This document shows, piece after piece, positions 36,437-46,810 of a DNA stretch of 64,000 nucleotides (the first letter of the stretch is position 1; each line of letters begins with the position of its first letter). The stretch covers positions 2,049,135 to 2,113,134 of the forward strand of contig BCGQ01000001.1 in the NCBI GenBank assembly GCA_001599355.1, given 5' to 3'. The translations under genes were made by a program, and so were the position numbers. This stretch comes from Nakazawaea peltata. Its lineage: Eukaryota; Ascomycota; Pichiomycetes; Alaninales; Pachysolenaceae. The notes beneath the pieces are model-generated. The model saw only the letters and a program-made list of their open reading frames with translations. It was not told where the DNA came from and made no database searches.

Positions 36437-37989
36437 CTGTACATAGGTTTATAGTAGTTAAAGGGAGATGATTCAAGTTGGGAATATATGGCTTTGGTGA
36501 CTTGATATTAGTGGTTGCTAGCTACTTGTCGTGGGTTTCTTTCTCCCTTCTCTACTCCATTATAAGGTATTTAAATATTACGACTTATATGAATTTTGAT
36601 GTAGATGTAGAATTGGTAGATATTGTATGGGGTTTGATGGTGATATCTGAGGGTGGCTAGAATTCACTTACTGGCAATATGAGGATAATCTAGTTTAGAC
36701 CTTTCGCCCCTCTCCTTGATTGAATGCTATAGGGAAGAATCATATAATTCTGTAGGATAAAGTAGTTGGCCCATTAGGATCCCTCGTTCAGTATTGCTTG
36801 GAATTTGCAGTAGAAGTTATTTAGTCCTGAAATGTGACTCCGGAAACACAACTCCTGAAATACAATTGTAGCTATCTTTCAGCTAAACGAAGGGCCGTGA
36901 AATGCTATGGAATTCTATTTTGGTACTATTTCTAATCTGGGGAAATGCAAGAATTTCAATTGCTGAGGAGTGGATTCTGTGCCTAAAGCTTTGTACAGAG
37001 TGTTGAATCTGTGGGAGTAAGGAATTGGAAACTCCAAGGAAATGGAGCTTCTTTTGGTGAGCTCAGTCTGTTTTTCGTCGTAGTCCCATCTTCACCTTTA
37101 CATATCTGATTATTCAATTTACTTTTCAATAACAGTTACTGGTGATCTCCTAAAATTGGAGTGGTATCGACATGAGTTATTACTCTCATAAATAGATATA
37201 ATAGCTGAACGTTCTGTCAGAATCATCTTGGCTTGTGTCCTCAGATGATTACTTCCAAATTATCATCTCAAGGAGTAGTCTCTATTTATTTGAGAGGGGG
37301 TCAATATCCGGTTCTTCCTCTCAACTAACTATCCTTGAGATATCAACAAATTTTCTGAGCCATTGTTAATTGTCCTTGTTGATTCCAAAAACATCTCTGT
37401 TGATAATCTTGTTCCAATTGAGATTCTACTCCGACTGAGTTCCTTCCTGGAGTTTGAACAGATAACAACTTATATTCTCACCAGGACACATCTATGCTTA
37501 GACAAATTATCCCTATATGTATCCTTTAATATTCTTTATTCTTCTGATTCACCAATGCCTATACTTCGATATTTCCTTCTGTAATTCTACCATATCATAA
37601 CGTCCTAATTAACCCCCAATATTGGATAGAAAGGGGGTTATATAATTCGTAAAGTGCTCAATTTAATACTTAATTAGATTCAAGATATTAATTCACATTT
37701 GAGTATTTGTTGGAGGTCCCAGCAGACACTCGAATTGAAATTCCAGAACTGGTCAGTCAACCCATTCCCATCCACTGTGGTAACCCAACCCACCCAATTC
37801 TAACACCCCCAAATATATCTCATATATCCCATCGCATAACCTCAAGGGTCCCCTCCGCAACGGGGAAGGAAAAATCTCCTCTCCCTCTCATTGGGCCGGG
37901 GCACTCCAAGGAAAAATAAGAGCAAACCCCACCGTTATAAGGAAGAGAGATCGTTCATTTCGATTGAGTTGATTGGAGTCAAAGGCAAG
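36437..37989. other. gene-free region between TOM5 and JAC1
   Basis: This is 1.55 kb of ordinary AT-rich sequence without a long or conserved frame, tRNA or obvious repeat. The last 250 bp before JAC1 turn C-rich and contain a CCCC-N8-GGGG pair near 37850-37870. I cannot say why this gap is long in such a compact region; an unannotated ncRNA or a decayed gene is possible but I see no evidence for either. Confidence 0.5.
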
Positions 37990-38631
37990 ATGATAACGAG
38001 TAGATTTATGGGCAATTCTATATGGAGAGTGGGTAGTGTTTGGACAAGAGCACATCTCAGACTCAACTCGACTAGCCGTCTGCTCAACTACTACCAGTTA
38101 TTTCCTAAGACTTTCCCGGAGGGCAAATGGGCATTTGAAGTTGATTTGAAGAAGTTGAGGAAGGAATATCGAGCATTACAACAAGAATCGCACCCTGATT
38201 TGGTTCATGGAGCATCTGAGATGAGCGAAAGCGAGGTCAAGGACCAAGCTTCTGCTATTTTGAATAAGGCATACTCCACTTTAAAGTCATCATTGCCCAG
38301 GGCACAGTACATTTTGAAGGAAAACGCGGCTATCGATTTGAACAGTGATGATGAGGTCAAAGAATTCCAATTCAAAGACAAATCATTGTTGATGTTCATT
38401 TTAGAGCTTCATGAGGAATTGGAGAACGTGAGCTCGGAAGAAGAATTAAAGCTGTTAAAGAAACAGAATGACCTGAGGATCACCGAGACCGAGACTAAAC
38501 TCACCGAGTTATTTGCGGCCGAGAATTATCAGGATCTGGCTTTAGAGCTGGTCAAGCTCAAGTATTGGTTTAACATTGCTAACGCAATCAAGAATTGGGA
38601 GCATGGTAAGCCAGTCAACTTGACTCATTAA
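37990..38631 (+). CDS. JAC1: mitochondrial J-protein Jac1 (HscB/Hsc20)
   Basis: This 213-aa protein starts at ATG 37990; the open frame upstream begins only at a TTG. The first about 35 residues are Arg/Ser-rich without acids, fitting a mitochondrial presequence. The J domain at about 33-105 carries the H-P-D tripeptide (Q-E-S-H-P-D-L-V). The C-terminal HscB helical domain includes L-L-M-F-I-L-E-L-H-E-E-L-E and L-V-K-L-K-Y-W-F-N-I, the Isu-binding region. Jac1 recruits the Hsp70 Ssq1 to the iron-sulfur scaffold Isu1. A second in-frame ATG lies six codons in. Confidence 0.9.
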   Translation: MITSRFMGNSIWRVGSVWTRAHLRLNSTSRLLNYYQLFPKTFPEGKWAFEVDLKKLRKEYRALQQESHPDLVHGASEMSESEVKDQASAILNKAYSTLKSSLPRAQYILKENAAIDLNSDDEVKEFQFKDKSLLMFILELHEELENVSSEEELKLLKKQNDLRITETETKLTELFAAENYQDLALELVKLKYWFNIANAIKNWEHGKPVNLTH

Positions 38632-38682
38632 ACGTTTTAAATGAATAAAAAACATGTATTTACAAGTGTATTATGTACTTTT

Positions 38683-39534
38683 TTAGATCTTCAAGTCGGC
38701 GAAGGAAATAACCAGGTTGGACTCGAAATGCGAGGTTGCCAGTTGAGATGAAGCTGACTTCTCCAATTGAATCTCCAACTGACTCTTCTTATCGTTCTTG
38801 ACAGCTTTCTTGATAGTAGGTTTGACATCCAACTGATCGAGTTCTCCCTTCAGAAGCTTCTCCTTATATAAGTATCCACGTCTCTCCTCAGAGTTGTAGA
38901 ATACTACATCTCTTCTTGCAATAGGTCTAGCCAGTAATGGAATGTATCCACGTTTGGATAAGAACCAGTTAGGAGCATAATGAGCTCTATAAGAAATTTT
39001 GTTGAAATATCTAGAGGTGAACTCTCCACCTGCCTTTTCTATCAGTCTCATCAGTGGTGCAGTGGCCTTGGTGGCTTCGATCTTAATAGGCAATTTGAAT
39101 ATTTCTTTTCCTGTTCCAAGAATTGTAACTCCATCTCTCATTCTACCTTGGATCAATCCAAACTCTTTCATCTTGGCAATAGTCAAAGTCTCACCCTCTT
39201 TCAAAGGCAATCTACCCTCATCGTGGAAAAGTTGAATCTTGGAAAGCTTGATCTCGTTCAACTCCTTTCTATTAGCTCTGTAGAAACCTCTCTTTGGAAT
39301 CAATCTATATAATGGAGTCTGACCACCCTCAAACCAGTTTGGGATGCTTTCTCTGGCCTTCTGACCCTTCTGACCTCTACCAGAAGTCTTACCTAAACCG
39401 GAACCTGGACCTCTACCGACTCTCTTTTGGGTCTTAAATGAGCCCTTGGCTGGGTGTAACTCGGCTAATAATGACACATTCCTGGTACTTTCTATCACTG
39501 GTCTCTTAATAAGAGATTTAACAAACGAAAACAT
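38683..39534 (-). CDS. MRPL10: mitochondrial large-subunit ribosomal protein uL15m
   Basis: This 283-aa protein carries the uL15 signature: K-R-V-G-R-G-P-G-S-G-L-G-K-T-S-G-R-G-Q-K-G-Q-K-A-R, then F-E-G-G-Q-T-P-L-Y-R-L-I-P-K-R-G-F. A basic presequence (M-F-S-F-V-K-S-L-I-K-R-P-V) precedes it. The C-terminal extension beyond the bacterial-type domain (R-G-Y-I-P-L-L-A-R-P onward) is typical of fungal mitochondrial uL15m. S. cerevisiae MRPL10 is 322 aa. Convergent with JAC1, 51 bp apart. Confidence 0.9.
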   Translation of the reverse strand: MFSFVKSLIKRPVIESTRNVSLLAELHPAKGSFKTQKRVGRGPGSGLGKTSGRGQKGQKARESIPNWFEGGQTPLYRLIPKRGFYRANRKELNEIKLSKIQLFHDEGRLPLKEGETLTIAKMKEFGLIQGRMRDGVTILGTGKEIFKLPIKIEATKATAPLMRLIEKAGGEFTSRYFNKISYRAHYAPNWFLSKRGYIPLLARPIARRDVVFYNSEERRGYLYKEKLLKGELDQLDVKPTIKKAVKNDKKSQLEIQLEKSASSQLATSHFESNLVISFADLKI

Positions 39535-39761
39535 CCTGCTTCTCTCACCTCTTCACCATTCCAATCGGCGTCTAATTAAATCTCGTCAATTTTTCTCCAA
39601 AGGGAGAAAATTTTTTGATGTGGTTTTTGGGTGATTGTGCACTACTTTTTTCCTGATTAAAGGGGGTTTATTGGGGGTGTTCGGATAAGGAAGGTGTAGT
39701 AAAAGGTGGGGATGAGGTGAAATACATTGAATGCACAAATGTGTCTATTATAATATCCATT

Positions 39762-42395
39762 TCAATTACCATTCTTTGGCAACTTGAGGAAAGCTCTCTT
39801 CAAAATACTTCTGGTTTTATACAAGTTAGTGATTCTCAAATTCTCATTTGGTAAATGAGCACAGTCAGTGTTCTGACCACAAGGAACTTGGCACAGTTTG
39901 GCACTGAACAGCTTTTCCAAAAATCTGACAGATGGGATAGATCCACCTTCTCTTACAAAGAGAGGTTCAATTGACCATTCTAATTCTACTTCTTTCTTCA
40001 AAATTTGATATGCCAAGTTGCTTGGATCACCGAGCCATGGTTCAGATTCATGCAATATTTCGAATTTGATCTTGTTTTGGGTATCCAATTTACCAAATTT
40101 AGTCAAGATATGAGATCTGAGTTTCAGCTTGATCTCATCCAAGTCCTGTTCCGGAACCACTCTTATAGAGATCGTCAGACTGGCAGAATGAGGAATAACT
40201 GTTCCATTACGAGGACCAGAAACGTCCAAAATATGTACTGATAATGAAGGTTTACACCATTTGGAGAGTAATTGATCCAAATTCATATCAGTTTGAGTTC
40301 TCAGAATGATGTTTTCGAAATTTTTCAATTCTTCAGTATCTTTATATGATTTCAAAGAATCATAGAAACCATCGATCAGAACTTTATTTTCATCATCTGT
40401 CAAAGTAGACACAACTTTCATTAAATCCATAGCAGGTTCAGATTTACCTTGAGGCCCTTCAAAACCCGAGTGTCTATCTGGACCGTCGTTGAAAATTTCA
40501 ATTTGAGCACTGATAACCCCTCTTAAACCGTAGTTTAAGCAAGGAATTTTGTTATCAATCCAATAAGAATTACTTAATAAGACCCAATCGATGTCACCAA
40601 TTAAATTCAAATGATTTGTCACCAGGTCTTGGAAACCAAATGAACCACATTCCTCTTCTCCTTCGATTAAAAATACGATATCCGAATTTAGCTCGTCTTT
40701 CTGGAATAATTCAGCTACAGCATACACTGCCAGAAGCAAAGGACCTTTATTATCGGTAACTCCTCTACCAAATAAGTAACCGTTATGAGCAGTTAATTGG
40801 TATGGAGAAGTATCCCAACATTCTGGATCACCCTCACTAGCCTCAATAACATCATAATGTCCGTACCACAAGATTCTAGGTTTCAGTTGACCATCTAAAG
40901 GTGGTGTGCCCTCGAAAACAGCATAAACAAGAGGGTTTCCATTAGGAACGGGAATTAACTGAGTCTTAGCAGCACCGAGTTTCTTAAAAAGTATTTTAAG
41001 GTGATTTGCACATTTCCTAGACTCGTCCATATATTTCTCTGGTTTTCTTGAGACGGTAGGGAATGAAATTAAATCCTTCAAAGTGTCTAGTAAAGACTCA
41101 TTATTTAAATTCAGCAGAGCAGATGAACGTCTTACTTCTTGAGATGGCTCATTCATTTCATTCAAGTCCCATAATATTACCCCATCATCACTACCACTTG
41201 TAATCAAGAAATTGTTGTTATTTTCACTAGTGAAAGTGAATACAATTGGCAGTAACCCCTCATGAGCAATCCAATCTGATTTATTGTCACTATTTAACTT
41301 CCATTTAGTCACTCCAGTGGATGTTCCCTTGAAAAGGCAACCATTGAAAATAGACATGGCATAAATTGACTCATCATCAGATTGAATAACTCGTAATTGC
41401 TGGAACGTTGATAAATCCCATATGGAAATCTTACCATTTAACATACCACAATATAAATAACCATTTTCAATCACAGAACATAATATACTTTCCTCGTTTT
41501 CGAGTTCTTTTACTAAAGAAAGTCTACCTTGCAGAAATGACCAAATCTTAACGAAACCATCTCCACCAGTACTGATAATACACACAGATGATGATAGTTC
41601 ATTGAAGAATTCGCATTTGGATCCAAGGCCTACAAATGTTAAAGAATATACAAACCCATTATGGGCATAGGTGACGATATTTGAAGACGGTATCTCGATC
41701 AAACTAGTCTCTGGGATATGAGGAGCAGGAGATGCTGAAGCAGCTCTAAGACGAGCAAGATCATGAGGGCTTCTGGAGTCAAAAAATTTGTCTGGCCTAT
41801 TGGCAGGTAAAAATTTTGGATCTTTTTTCAGAGAATTCGTCTCCAAATGTGCATAAAGTATAGAAGCATTTTGAGTTCCAAAGAATACCGTCCTCGAATC
41901 ATCAGAAACTGCAACACTAAAAATATCCCCAATATCTACTAATGAGTAAATGGTATGGGTGTGCTTCATGAGCTCTAAATCGTACACTTTGATGGTGGAA
42001 TCACTTGATCCACTGAATAATAGTTTCTCATCATTACTTAATGTCATACATAATACTGAACCAAAATGAGATGCCAATTCACAAGTGAGAGCATAAGTCT
42101 TTAAATCGTACACTCTAATAGTACCATCTTGCATACCACAAAAAATTAAGCCACGAGTTGGAGATGCAATGACACTAACCAGAGGTAAGTCTGAAGTCCA
42201 TTTATGAACGAAACGAGGGTTTGTGGCATCATCGGTACCATCAGAATTCGGAGACTGTGACCTTCCCAAGCTTGGTACACTACCTTGTCTGTGGAGCAGG
42301 TAACTCAAGGGGAGTTGTGGACGAGAGTCTCCAAGCAGTTCCTTGGATTTCTGACTTTCAAGGTCAACAGCTGAATGATGTCTGCTAATGGGCAT
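39762..42395 (-). CDS. DUG2: glutathione-degrading complex subunit Dug2 (WD40 + M20 peptidase)
   Basis: This 877-aa protein is a fusion of a WD40 propeller (about 60-430; T-R-G-L-I-F-C-G-M-Q-D-G-T-I-R-V-Y-D, L-F-S-G-S-S-D-S-T-I-K-V-Y-D) and an M20-family peptidase domain (about 440-870). The latter shows W-Y-G-H-Y-D-V (metal His and Asp), G-R-G-V-T-D-N-K-G-P (bridging Asp) and I-E-G-E-E-E-C-G-S (catalytic Glu pair). Length matches S. cerevisiae Dug2 (878 aa). Dug2 with the glutaminase-like Dug3 splits glutathione outside the gamma-glutamyl cycle. An 11-bp inverted repeat sits about 80 bp upstream of the start. Confidence 0.93.
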   Translation of the reverse strand: MPISRHHSAVDLESQKSKELLGDSRPQLPLSYLLHRQGSVPSLGRSQSPNSDGTDDATNPRFVHKWTSDLPLVSVIASPTRGLIFCGMQDGTIRVYDLKTYALTCELASHFGSVLCMTLSNDEKLLFSGSSDSTIKVYDLELMKHTHTIYSLVDIGDIFSVAVSDDSRTVFFGTQNASILYAHLETNSLKKDPKFLPANRPDKFFDSRSPHDLARLRAASASPAPHIPETSLIEIPSSNIVTYAHNGFVYSLTFVGLGSKCEFFNELSSSVCIISTGGDGFVKIWSFLQGRLSLVKELENEESILCSVIENGYLYCGMLNGKISIWDLSTFQQLRVIQSDDESIYAMSIFNGCLFKGTSTGVTKWKLNSDNKSDWIAHEGLLPIVFTFTSENNNNFLITSGSDDGVILWDLNEMNEPSQEVRRSSALLNLNNESLLDTLKDLISFPTVSRKPEKYMDESRKCANHLKILFKKLGAAKTQLIPVPNGNPLVYAVFEGTPPLDGQLKPRILWYGHYDVIEASEGDPECWDTSPYQLTAHNGYLFGRGVTDNKGPLLLAVYAVAELFQKDELNSDIVFLIEGEEECGSFGFQDLVTNHLNLIGDIDWVLLSNSYWIDNKIPCLNYGLRGVISAQIEIFNDGPDRHSGFEGPQGKSEPAMDLMKVVSTLTDDENKVLIDGFYDSLKSYKDTEELKNFENIILRTQTDMNLDQLLSKWCKPSLSVHILDVSGPRNGTVIPHSASLTISIRVVPEQDLDEIKLKLRSHILTKFGKLDTQNKIKFEILHESEPWLGDPSNLAYQILKKEVELEWSIEPLFVREGGSIPSVRFLEKLFSAKLCQVPCGQNTDCAHLPNENLRITNLYKTRSILKRAFLKLPKNGN

Positions 42396-42473
42396 TCTTC
42401 GCGTGTATCGTCTATTGGTGAATAGTCTGTGGTGATATGTTTAGTTGACTGAAAAGAACGATGACGATGACGA

Positions 42474-42503
42474 AAAAGTGGCTCGGGCTGCTGAGCCACT
42501 TTT
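42474..42503. promoter_or_regulatory. 11-bp perfect inverted repeat in the DUG2-SEC66 promoter
   Basis: Arm AAAAGTGGCTC (42474-42484) and its exact reverse complement (42493-42503) flank an 8-base loop. Each arm carries GTGGC, the core of Met31/Met32 sites. It is 79 bp from the DUG2 start, so it could be a paired protein site or a leader hairpin. A TTTCC-N6-GGAAA palindrome follows at 42519-42534. Confidence 0.6.
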
Positions 42504-42729
42504 CACTAGCCATCTATATTTCCTAAAACGGAAATTACTATACTCACATAGAAAAAAATACGCGGCAGCCACATTGCTCTCCCAATACTAAACTCGTAGT
42601 CACACGCCACATCTCAAATCCACCTCTTGTGGCTGATCACCCTTCATCCAACAAAAAAAATTTCATACTCAAAACGACAGCTCAGTCAAATTTAAACAGA
42701 AGGAAGTGGCGGTTAAGAACAGTTAAAGC

Positions 42730-43503
42730 ATGGACTCTCAATACGACGACTCTCAAGAAGAGTTTATTTTCAATGGGACCCAAACAAATGGCACATTTGA
42801 AGATTCTACCTATGAAAATACCACACATACAGGTGATCTGATGGAGGAAGAGTTCGTCAAAGTGAGTATTTACACTCCTCTCGTGTACTTAACGATCTTG
42901 ATCACAGTATTTGTGGTATTCACATCGATATATCGTCGTCGCAAGTTATCTAATAAGCTTCGTAAAGTGAGCTCGTTATTTACACGTAATTACTCCAAAG
43001 AAATGTACTTGCAATTGAAGGAACAAGACCCTAAACCAAACCCAAAAGTAATGAAGGCAGCTCTTTTAAGAAGAGGGTCGGAGTCGATCCGTAAGATGTT
43101 CAAATTGAAAGAAAGTGAACCTTATATTAATCAATTGTATCAAAATGGGTCAATTGGTCACGACTACTTTGAATCGTTCCAATTGGAGAAGAAATTGAAC
43201 GAATTAGAAATGGGAGAGTTAGCTATGGAAGCTAATCTGATCAAGGCCAATTGGGCTGCTCAATTCTTCCCTATTTGTCAAGAAATTACTATTAATGAGG
43301 CTTTAAGAAGAAGAATCAAGTCTATTGAAAGCCGTAAGGAAGATCTTTTAGAAGAATGGGGACAAATTGGTGAGATTCTGGAGAAACTGGTCCTGAAGAA
43401 ACTGGTCCTGAAGAAACTGATTCTGGAGAAAGCTCCGGAGTCTCTGGAGAAGACTCTGGAGAAAGAAGAACCTCTGGAAGAAGCTTCTGAGAAGCTGCTG
43501 TAG
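42730..43503 (+). CDS. SEC66: ER translocon subunit Sec66 (Sec71)
   Basis: This 257-aa protein matches Sec66. A lumenal N-terminus has several N-glycosylation sequons (N-G-T, N-G-T-F, N-T-T), a single membrane segment lies at about 45-68 (V-S-I-Y-T-P-L-V-Y-L-T-I-L-I), and the cytosolic domain has K-A-A-L-L-R-R-G-S-E-S-I-R, L-Y-Q-N-G-S-I-G-H-D-Y-F and I-C-Q-E-I-T-I-N-E-A-L-R-R-R. Sec66 is part of the Sec62-Sec63-Sec71-Sec72 complex for post-translational translocation. The protein is about 50 aa longer than S. cerevisiae Sec66 (206 aa) because of a C-terminal Leu/Glu/Lys repeat tail (about 215-257) coded by degenerate CTGGAGAAA-type repeats. SEC66-SMY2-UMP1-SWD3 order and strands equal YBR171W-YBR175W. 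Confidence 0.92.
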   Translation: MDSQYDDSQEEFIFNGTQTNGTFEDSTYENTTHTGDLMEEEFVKVSIYTPLVYLTILITVFVVFTSIYRRRKLSNKLRKVSSLFTRNYSKEMYLQLKEQDPKPNPKVMKAALLRRGSESIRKMFKLKESEPYINQLYQNGSIGHDYFESFQLEKKLNELEMGELAMEANLIKANWAAQFFPICQEITINEALRRRIKSIESRKEDLLEEWGQIGEILEKLVLKKLVLKKLILEKAPESLEKTLEKEEPLEEASEKLL

Positions 43504-43578
43504 ACACCTCAAAACATATTTAATGATAATAAAATTCCCTACGATTTTCTACAGTTCTTTATGTACAAGTAACGTTTA

Positions 43579-45751
43579 TTAGAACTCCTTGTTCTTTCTA
43601 TTCTTCTTCTTGGTGACAACCTTGAAAGCGTCATCCCAATCATCAGTTGACGATTTTGGCAATTCCAGTGATGAATATGAGTTACCACGAGTTCTTTGCA
43701 TTTCTTCAGCCCAACTAAAAGCAACTCCACGTGGAATAGACAGCTCGATACTCAGCTTTCTTCTGCAGAATTCTTGGGCAAATTTACGGCCATCCATAGT
43801 GGAAGAGTTCGAGTAAATAGTGTCGGTGATGATCTCTTGACTCTCGGAAGAAGCAGGTAATTGAATGATCATCGACAAGACATCCTCTCCATTGACACCC
43901 TTATTCAACTTCTCCAACTGTTGACGACACCAATCAAAGAACTCATCTCTGGAGTTTCTTGGTTGTTTAACAGCTGGTAACAGTGGAGCAGTATAAGTAG
44001 AAGAGACGGTTCTTCTCAGAGAGGGCAGCAGAGATTCAGATCCAGAGGAAAGAGGTACTGAACTACTTGAAGAAACTGATCTTAACAGTGAAGGGTTAAG
44101 TGGTTTGGAAGAAACCGGGGTTGTAGCCCCAGCCAATCCTGGAATATTGGACTTCACTACAGGTTTTACGACAGGTTTCTTGGAGACAACAGTCCAATCA
44201 CTGCTAGCCTCTGAACCTAATGAAACAGAAGCAAAGCTTTCTGTGAGACGGGAAGCCATAGAATTCTTCTTTCTTTCCAGTTCTTTTCTAGCAGATTCGG
44301 CCTCTTGTTCCTCTCTTTGAATATCAGCCAAAGTCTTGACAGGCACTTGAGGAGCAGAAACTGCCGATCTCTTGGCCCAAGACGATGTACTTGGTAAAAT
44401 CTTGGCCTCTACAGACTCAGATTTGAGCTGGTTCAATCTTTGTTGTTGTTGTAATACTCTAGCTCTCAGATCTTCTTCAGCTTTCTTCTTCTGTTCGATT
44501 TCTTGGATTTGAGCCAAGGACATTTGAGGTTTAGTACTTATTTGAGTTGCCGAGGCCCAAGGAGCTAATTTAGGTTTTTGAGGCAGAGCCACAGGTTCCA
44601 GATCCTTAGCTTCTTCCTTGGCATCTTCAATAGGCTGGGACAGAGTAACAGTCTCTTTCAGTACCTTGGATTGTTGTGCTTGTTTTGAAGGTTTCAGTTG
44701 TGGTTTCTTTTCTTCTACAACAGGAGACTTTTGTTCAGGTTCTTGCGAAGGAGTTTCCAGTTCTTTAGGTTGGGCAGTAGAATCTTCAAACAGCAGTTCA
44801 TCAACAGTCACTTGAGGTTGTTCTGGTTGGGCTACAAAATTAGACTGTGATGAAGACACTATGGAAGTAGATCCACCCAAAAATGGAGACAGAACAGTAG
44901 TCGATGCTACGGCAGAAGTTGAACCCAAGAAATCAGTGGCAGGACTAGCCAGCTGCGTCCATGGGGACAGTACTCTTTGACCAATAGTTGAAGAAGCATT
45001 CACAGCCAATGAAGTATGAGAAGATTGAGGATGGTGAACACTCACAGGCTCCGCAGAAATCTGAGATACCGATTCAGTCATAGTCAGTGGTAAAATAGAC
45101 ACCAGAGGTAAAGGTTTCAAAAATGGTGTAGTATAGTCACCTAAATATCTAATTAACTCTGCCAAAGTTTGGAAATTGGATTCCTCGGCTCTCTTGATCC
45201 GTAAATCAAGAGACAAGTAACCGGCAACGTACCAACTTTGCATCAAATTTCCATCAAACGGTCCTTGAAGGTTGCCCTGTGGGTCCAAATACACCCAATT
45301 GATCTCATGAGGAGATAAAACTTTATCCATAGAGGTTAATCCAGGCAGATGGGTCAATCCAAAGGTCTCTGACAGAGCTGGCCAAACTCCGGTAGTGGAA
45401 CTCTGAGTGGTGGAAGAGAACTGATTTACAAGTGGGTATGTTGAGGTAGTTGAAGCAGGCACCGAACTAACACCTGTCAGTGCTCCTCTATACCCGAACA
45501 TCAGAGCATTCTCCTTGTCATTCCCTTGAGACGCCGACGGCGTAATTGGAGACAATCCAGTATGTAAAGTTTCAGATGCACTTAATATGGGCGTAGCAGT
45601 GGTTTGGCGCGACGATGAGCCTGCTGAAGTATCGTGTGGGTGCAGCCTGAAGGGAAAAACTTGTTAGTACTTGAAATTTAAATTTAATTGAACTTAATTG
45701 AACTTAATTGAAGGGGCTCACTTACCAATTTGAAGATGAAGACTGAAACAT
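43579..45751 (-). CDS. SMY2: GYF-domain protein Smy2/Syh1, spliced
   Basis: Exon 1 is 45751-45726 (26 nt, M-F-Q-S-S-S-S-N-W). The intron is 45725-45647 (79 bp; GTAAGT donor, TACTAAC at 45669-45663, CAG acceptor), and exon 2 runs 45646-43579, giving 697 aa. Splicing replaces an internal TTG start by a proper ATG. The GYF domain at about 140-195 shows W-V-Y-L-D-P-Q-G-N-L-Q-G-P-F, M-Q-S-W-Y-V-A-G-Y-L and L-R-I-K-R-A-E-E. The rest is Ser/Pro/Gln-rich with a Glu/Lys/Gln coiled coil near 395-480. GYF proteins bind P-P-G-[FLIM] ligands and act in mRNA quality control and COPII-linked functions. Downstream of SEC66 as in S. cerevisiae. Confidence 0.9.
45647..45725 (-). other. SMY2 intron
   Basis: This 79-bp intron contains a 10-bp direct repeat (CAATTAAGTT twice plus a variant) between donor and branch point. 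Perfect GTAAGT, TACTAAC and CAG signals are present, and the junction TG|G gives Trp in frame. Confidence 0.9.
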
Positions 45752-46366
45752 TGATGAAATTTTATAGGGGGATGAATTGGGGGGTGATTAAAGTGTTGGT
45801 ATTGGGTGTCTTTGATACGAATAGATGTCCTTATTTTGTACTATATCACGCTCCTGGTCTTCCAAAAATGTAATCGGATCCTTCTCACTAGTTCAACTTC
45901 TCGTTAACTCTAAAACTTTCTCAACTTAAGTCCGTTCTATCTGGTCTGAATGAATGAATTGAAGGTTAGATTTGAAGGAACAGAAAAAATTTTCGAAAGA
46001 GTACGGAAAATTTTTTCCTAGTAGGGAAGGGCATGGGGCAGGTAATTGGAGAGGAATGAAGGTGGGAGTGGATAGGTATAAGTGGGTTGGATGAAATGGA
46101 CTGCAAGGTGTAGAACGGGGTCAATGAGCTAATATATCTGAAGTAATAAGGCCATTCCATCTTTTACACCACTTCAGGAGTATACCTTCTGAATTAAAAT
46201 TATTCCCACTTGCCCCACTAGTCGTCCCAAGGAAGAATTGTTCTAAGATTTGCCCCAAAAATTATGCCCTCTCTCTACACACTACACACTACACACTACT
46301 AGTCTACTCTACTTTTTTGCCTACTTTTGCCCTACTATAATCTCATCAGAATTCGATCCTCTATTC
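45752..46366. other. SMY2 promoter and UMP1 3' region
   Basis: A 615-bp gap. AAAATTTT-type blocks lie at about 45986-46018, and a short CTACACA tandem (four copies) is at about 46277-46298. I see no gene. Confidence 0.5.
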
Positions 46367-46810
46367 CTAAATATTCATCTTTCTCTCCATCTCCGAATGG
46401 AAATCTGGCTGTTGATTCAAACCATCATTGCCATCGTAAATATCTTCCCAATCAACACTGCAATCCTTGTTCAATAATACATTCTTGTGCACATTGGCGG
46501 CCCCTGACAACGCCAGTGGTTTAAAGTCGGTATTCTCTACTATGGCAAGATCCATCTTTCTCTTGATCGGGGCGCCGGCACCAAAGATCCTTCTATATTG
46601 CTCCATCTTCAATTCCTCTTGTGTAGAGTCCCAGTTCTTGATACGGGCCTCCAATGGATGTCTACCGTTCAACTTGGACGCGATCGAAAGTGGTCCCTCA
46701 TTTGTTCTTAAAATATCCTGTAAAGCTGGAGCCGAAGGGGCGGCTTCTCCATAAGCCACCGTACTAGTCGAGCTTTCCTTGCTATTCAGTGGTACAATTC
46801 TCATAGACAT
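46367..46810 (-). CDS. UMP1: proteasome maturation factor Ump1
   Basis: This 147-aa protein matches Ump1 (148 aa in S. cerevisiae): L-N-G-R-H-P-L-E-A-R-I-K-N-W-D-S-T-Q, M-E-Q-Y-R-R-I-F-G-A-G-A-P-I-K-R-K-M, N-T-D-F-K-P-L and L-L-N-K-D-C-S-V-D-W-E-D-I-Y. Ump1 chaperones 20S half-proteasomes and becomes the first substrate of the finished particle. I looked for the Rpn4 box GGTGGCAAA in the divergent promoter and did not find an exact copy. Alternative start at the second Met, two codons in. Confidence 0.94.
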   Translation of the reverse strand: MSMRIVPLNSKESSTSTVAYGEAAPSAPALQDILRTNEGPLSIASKLNGRHPLEARIKNWDSTQEELKMEQYRRIFGAGAPIKRKMDLAIVENTDFKPLALSGAANVHKNVLLNKDCSVDWEDIYDGNDGLNQQPDFHSEMERKMNI

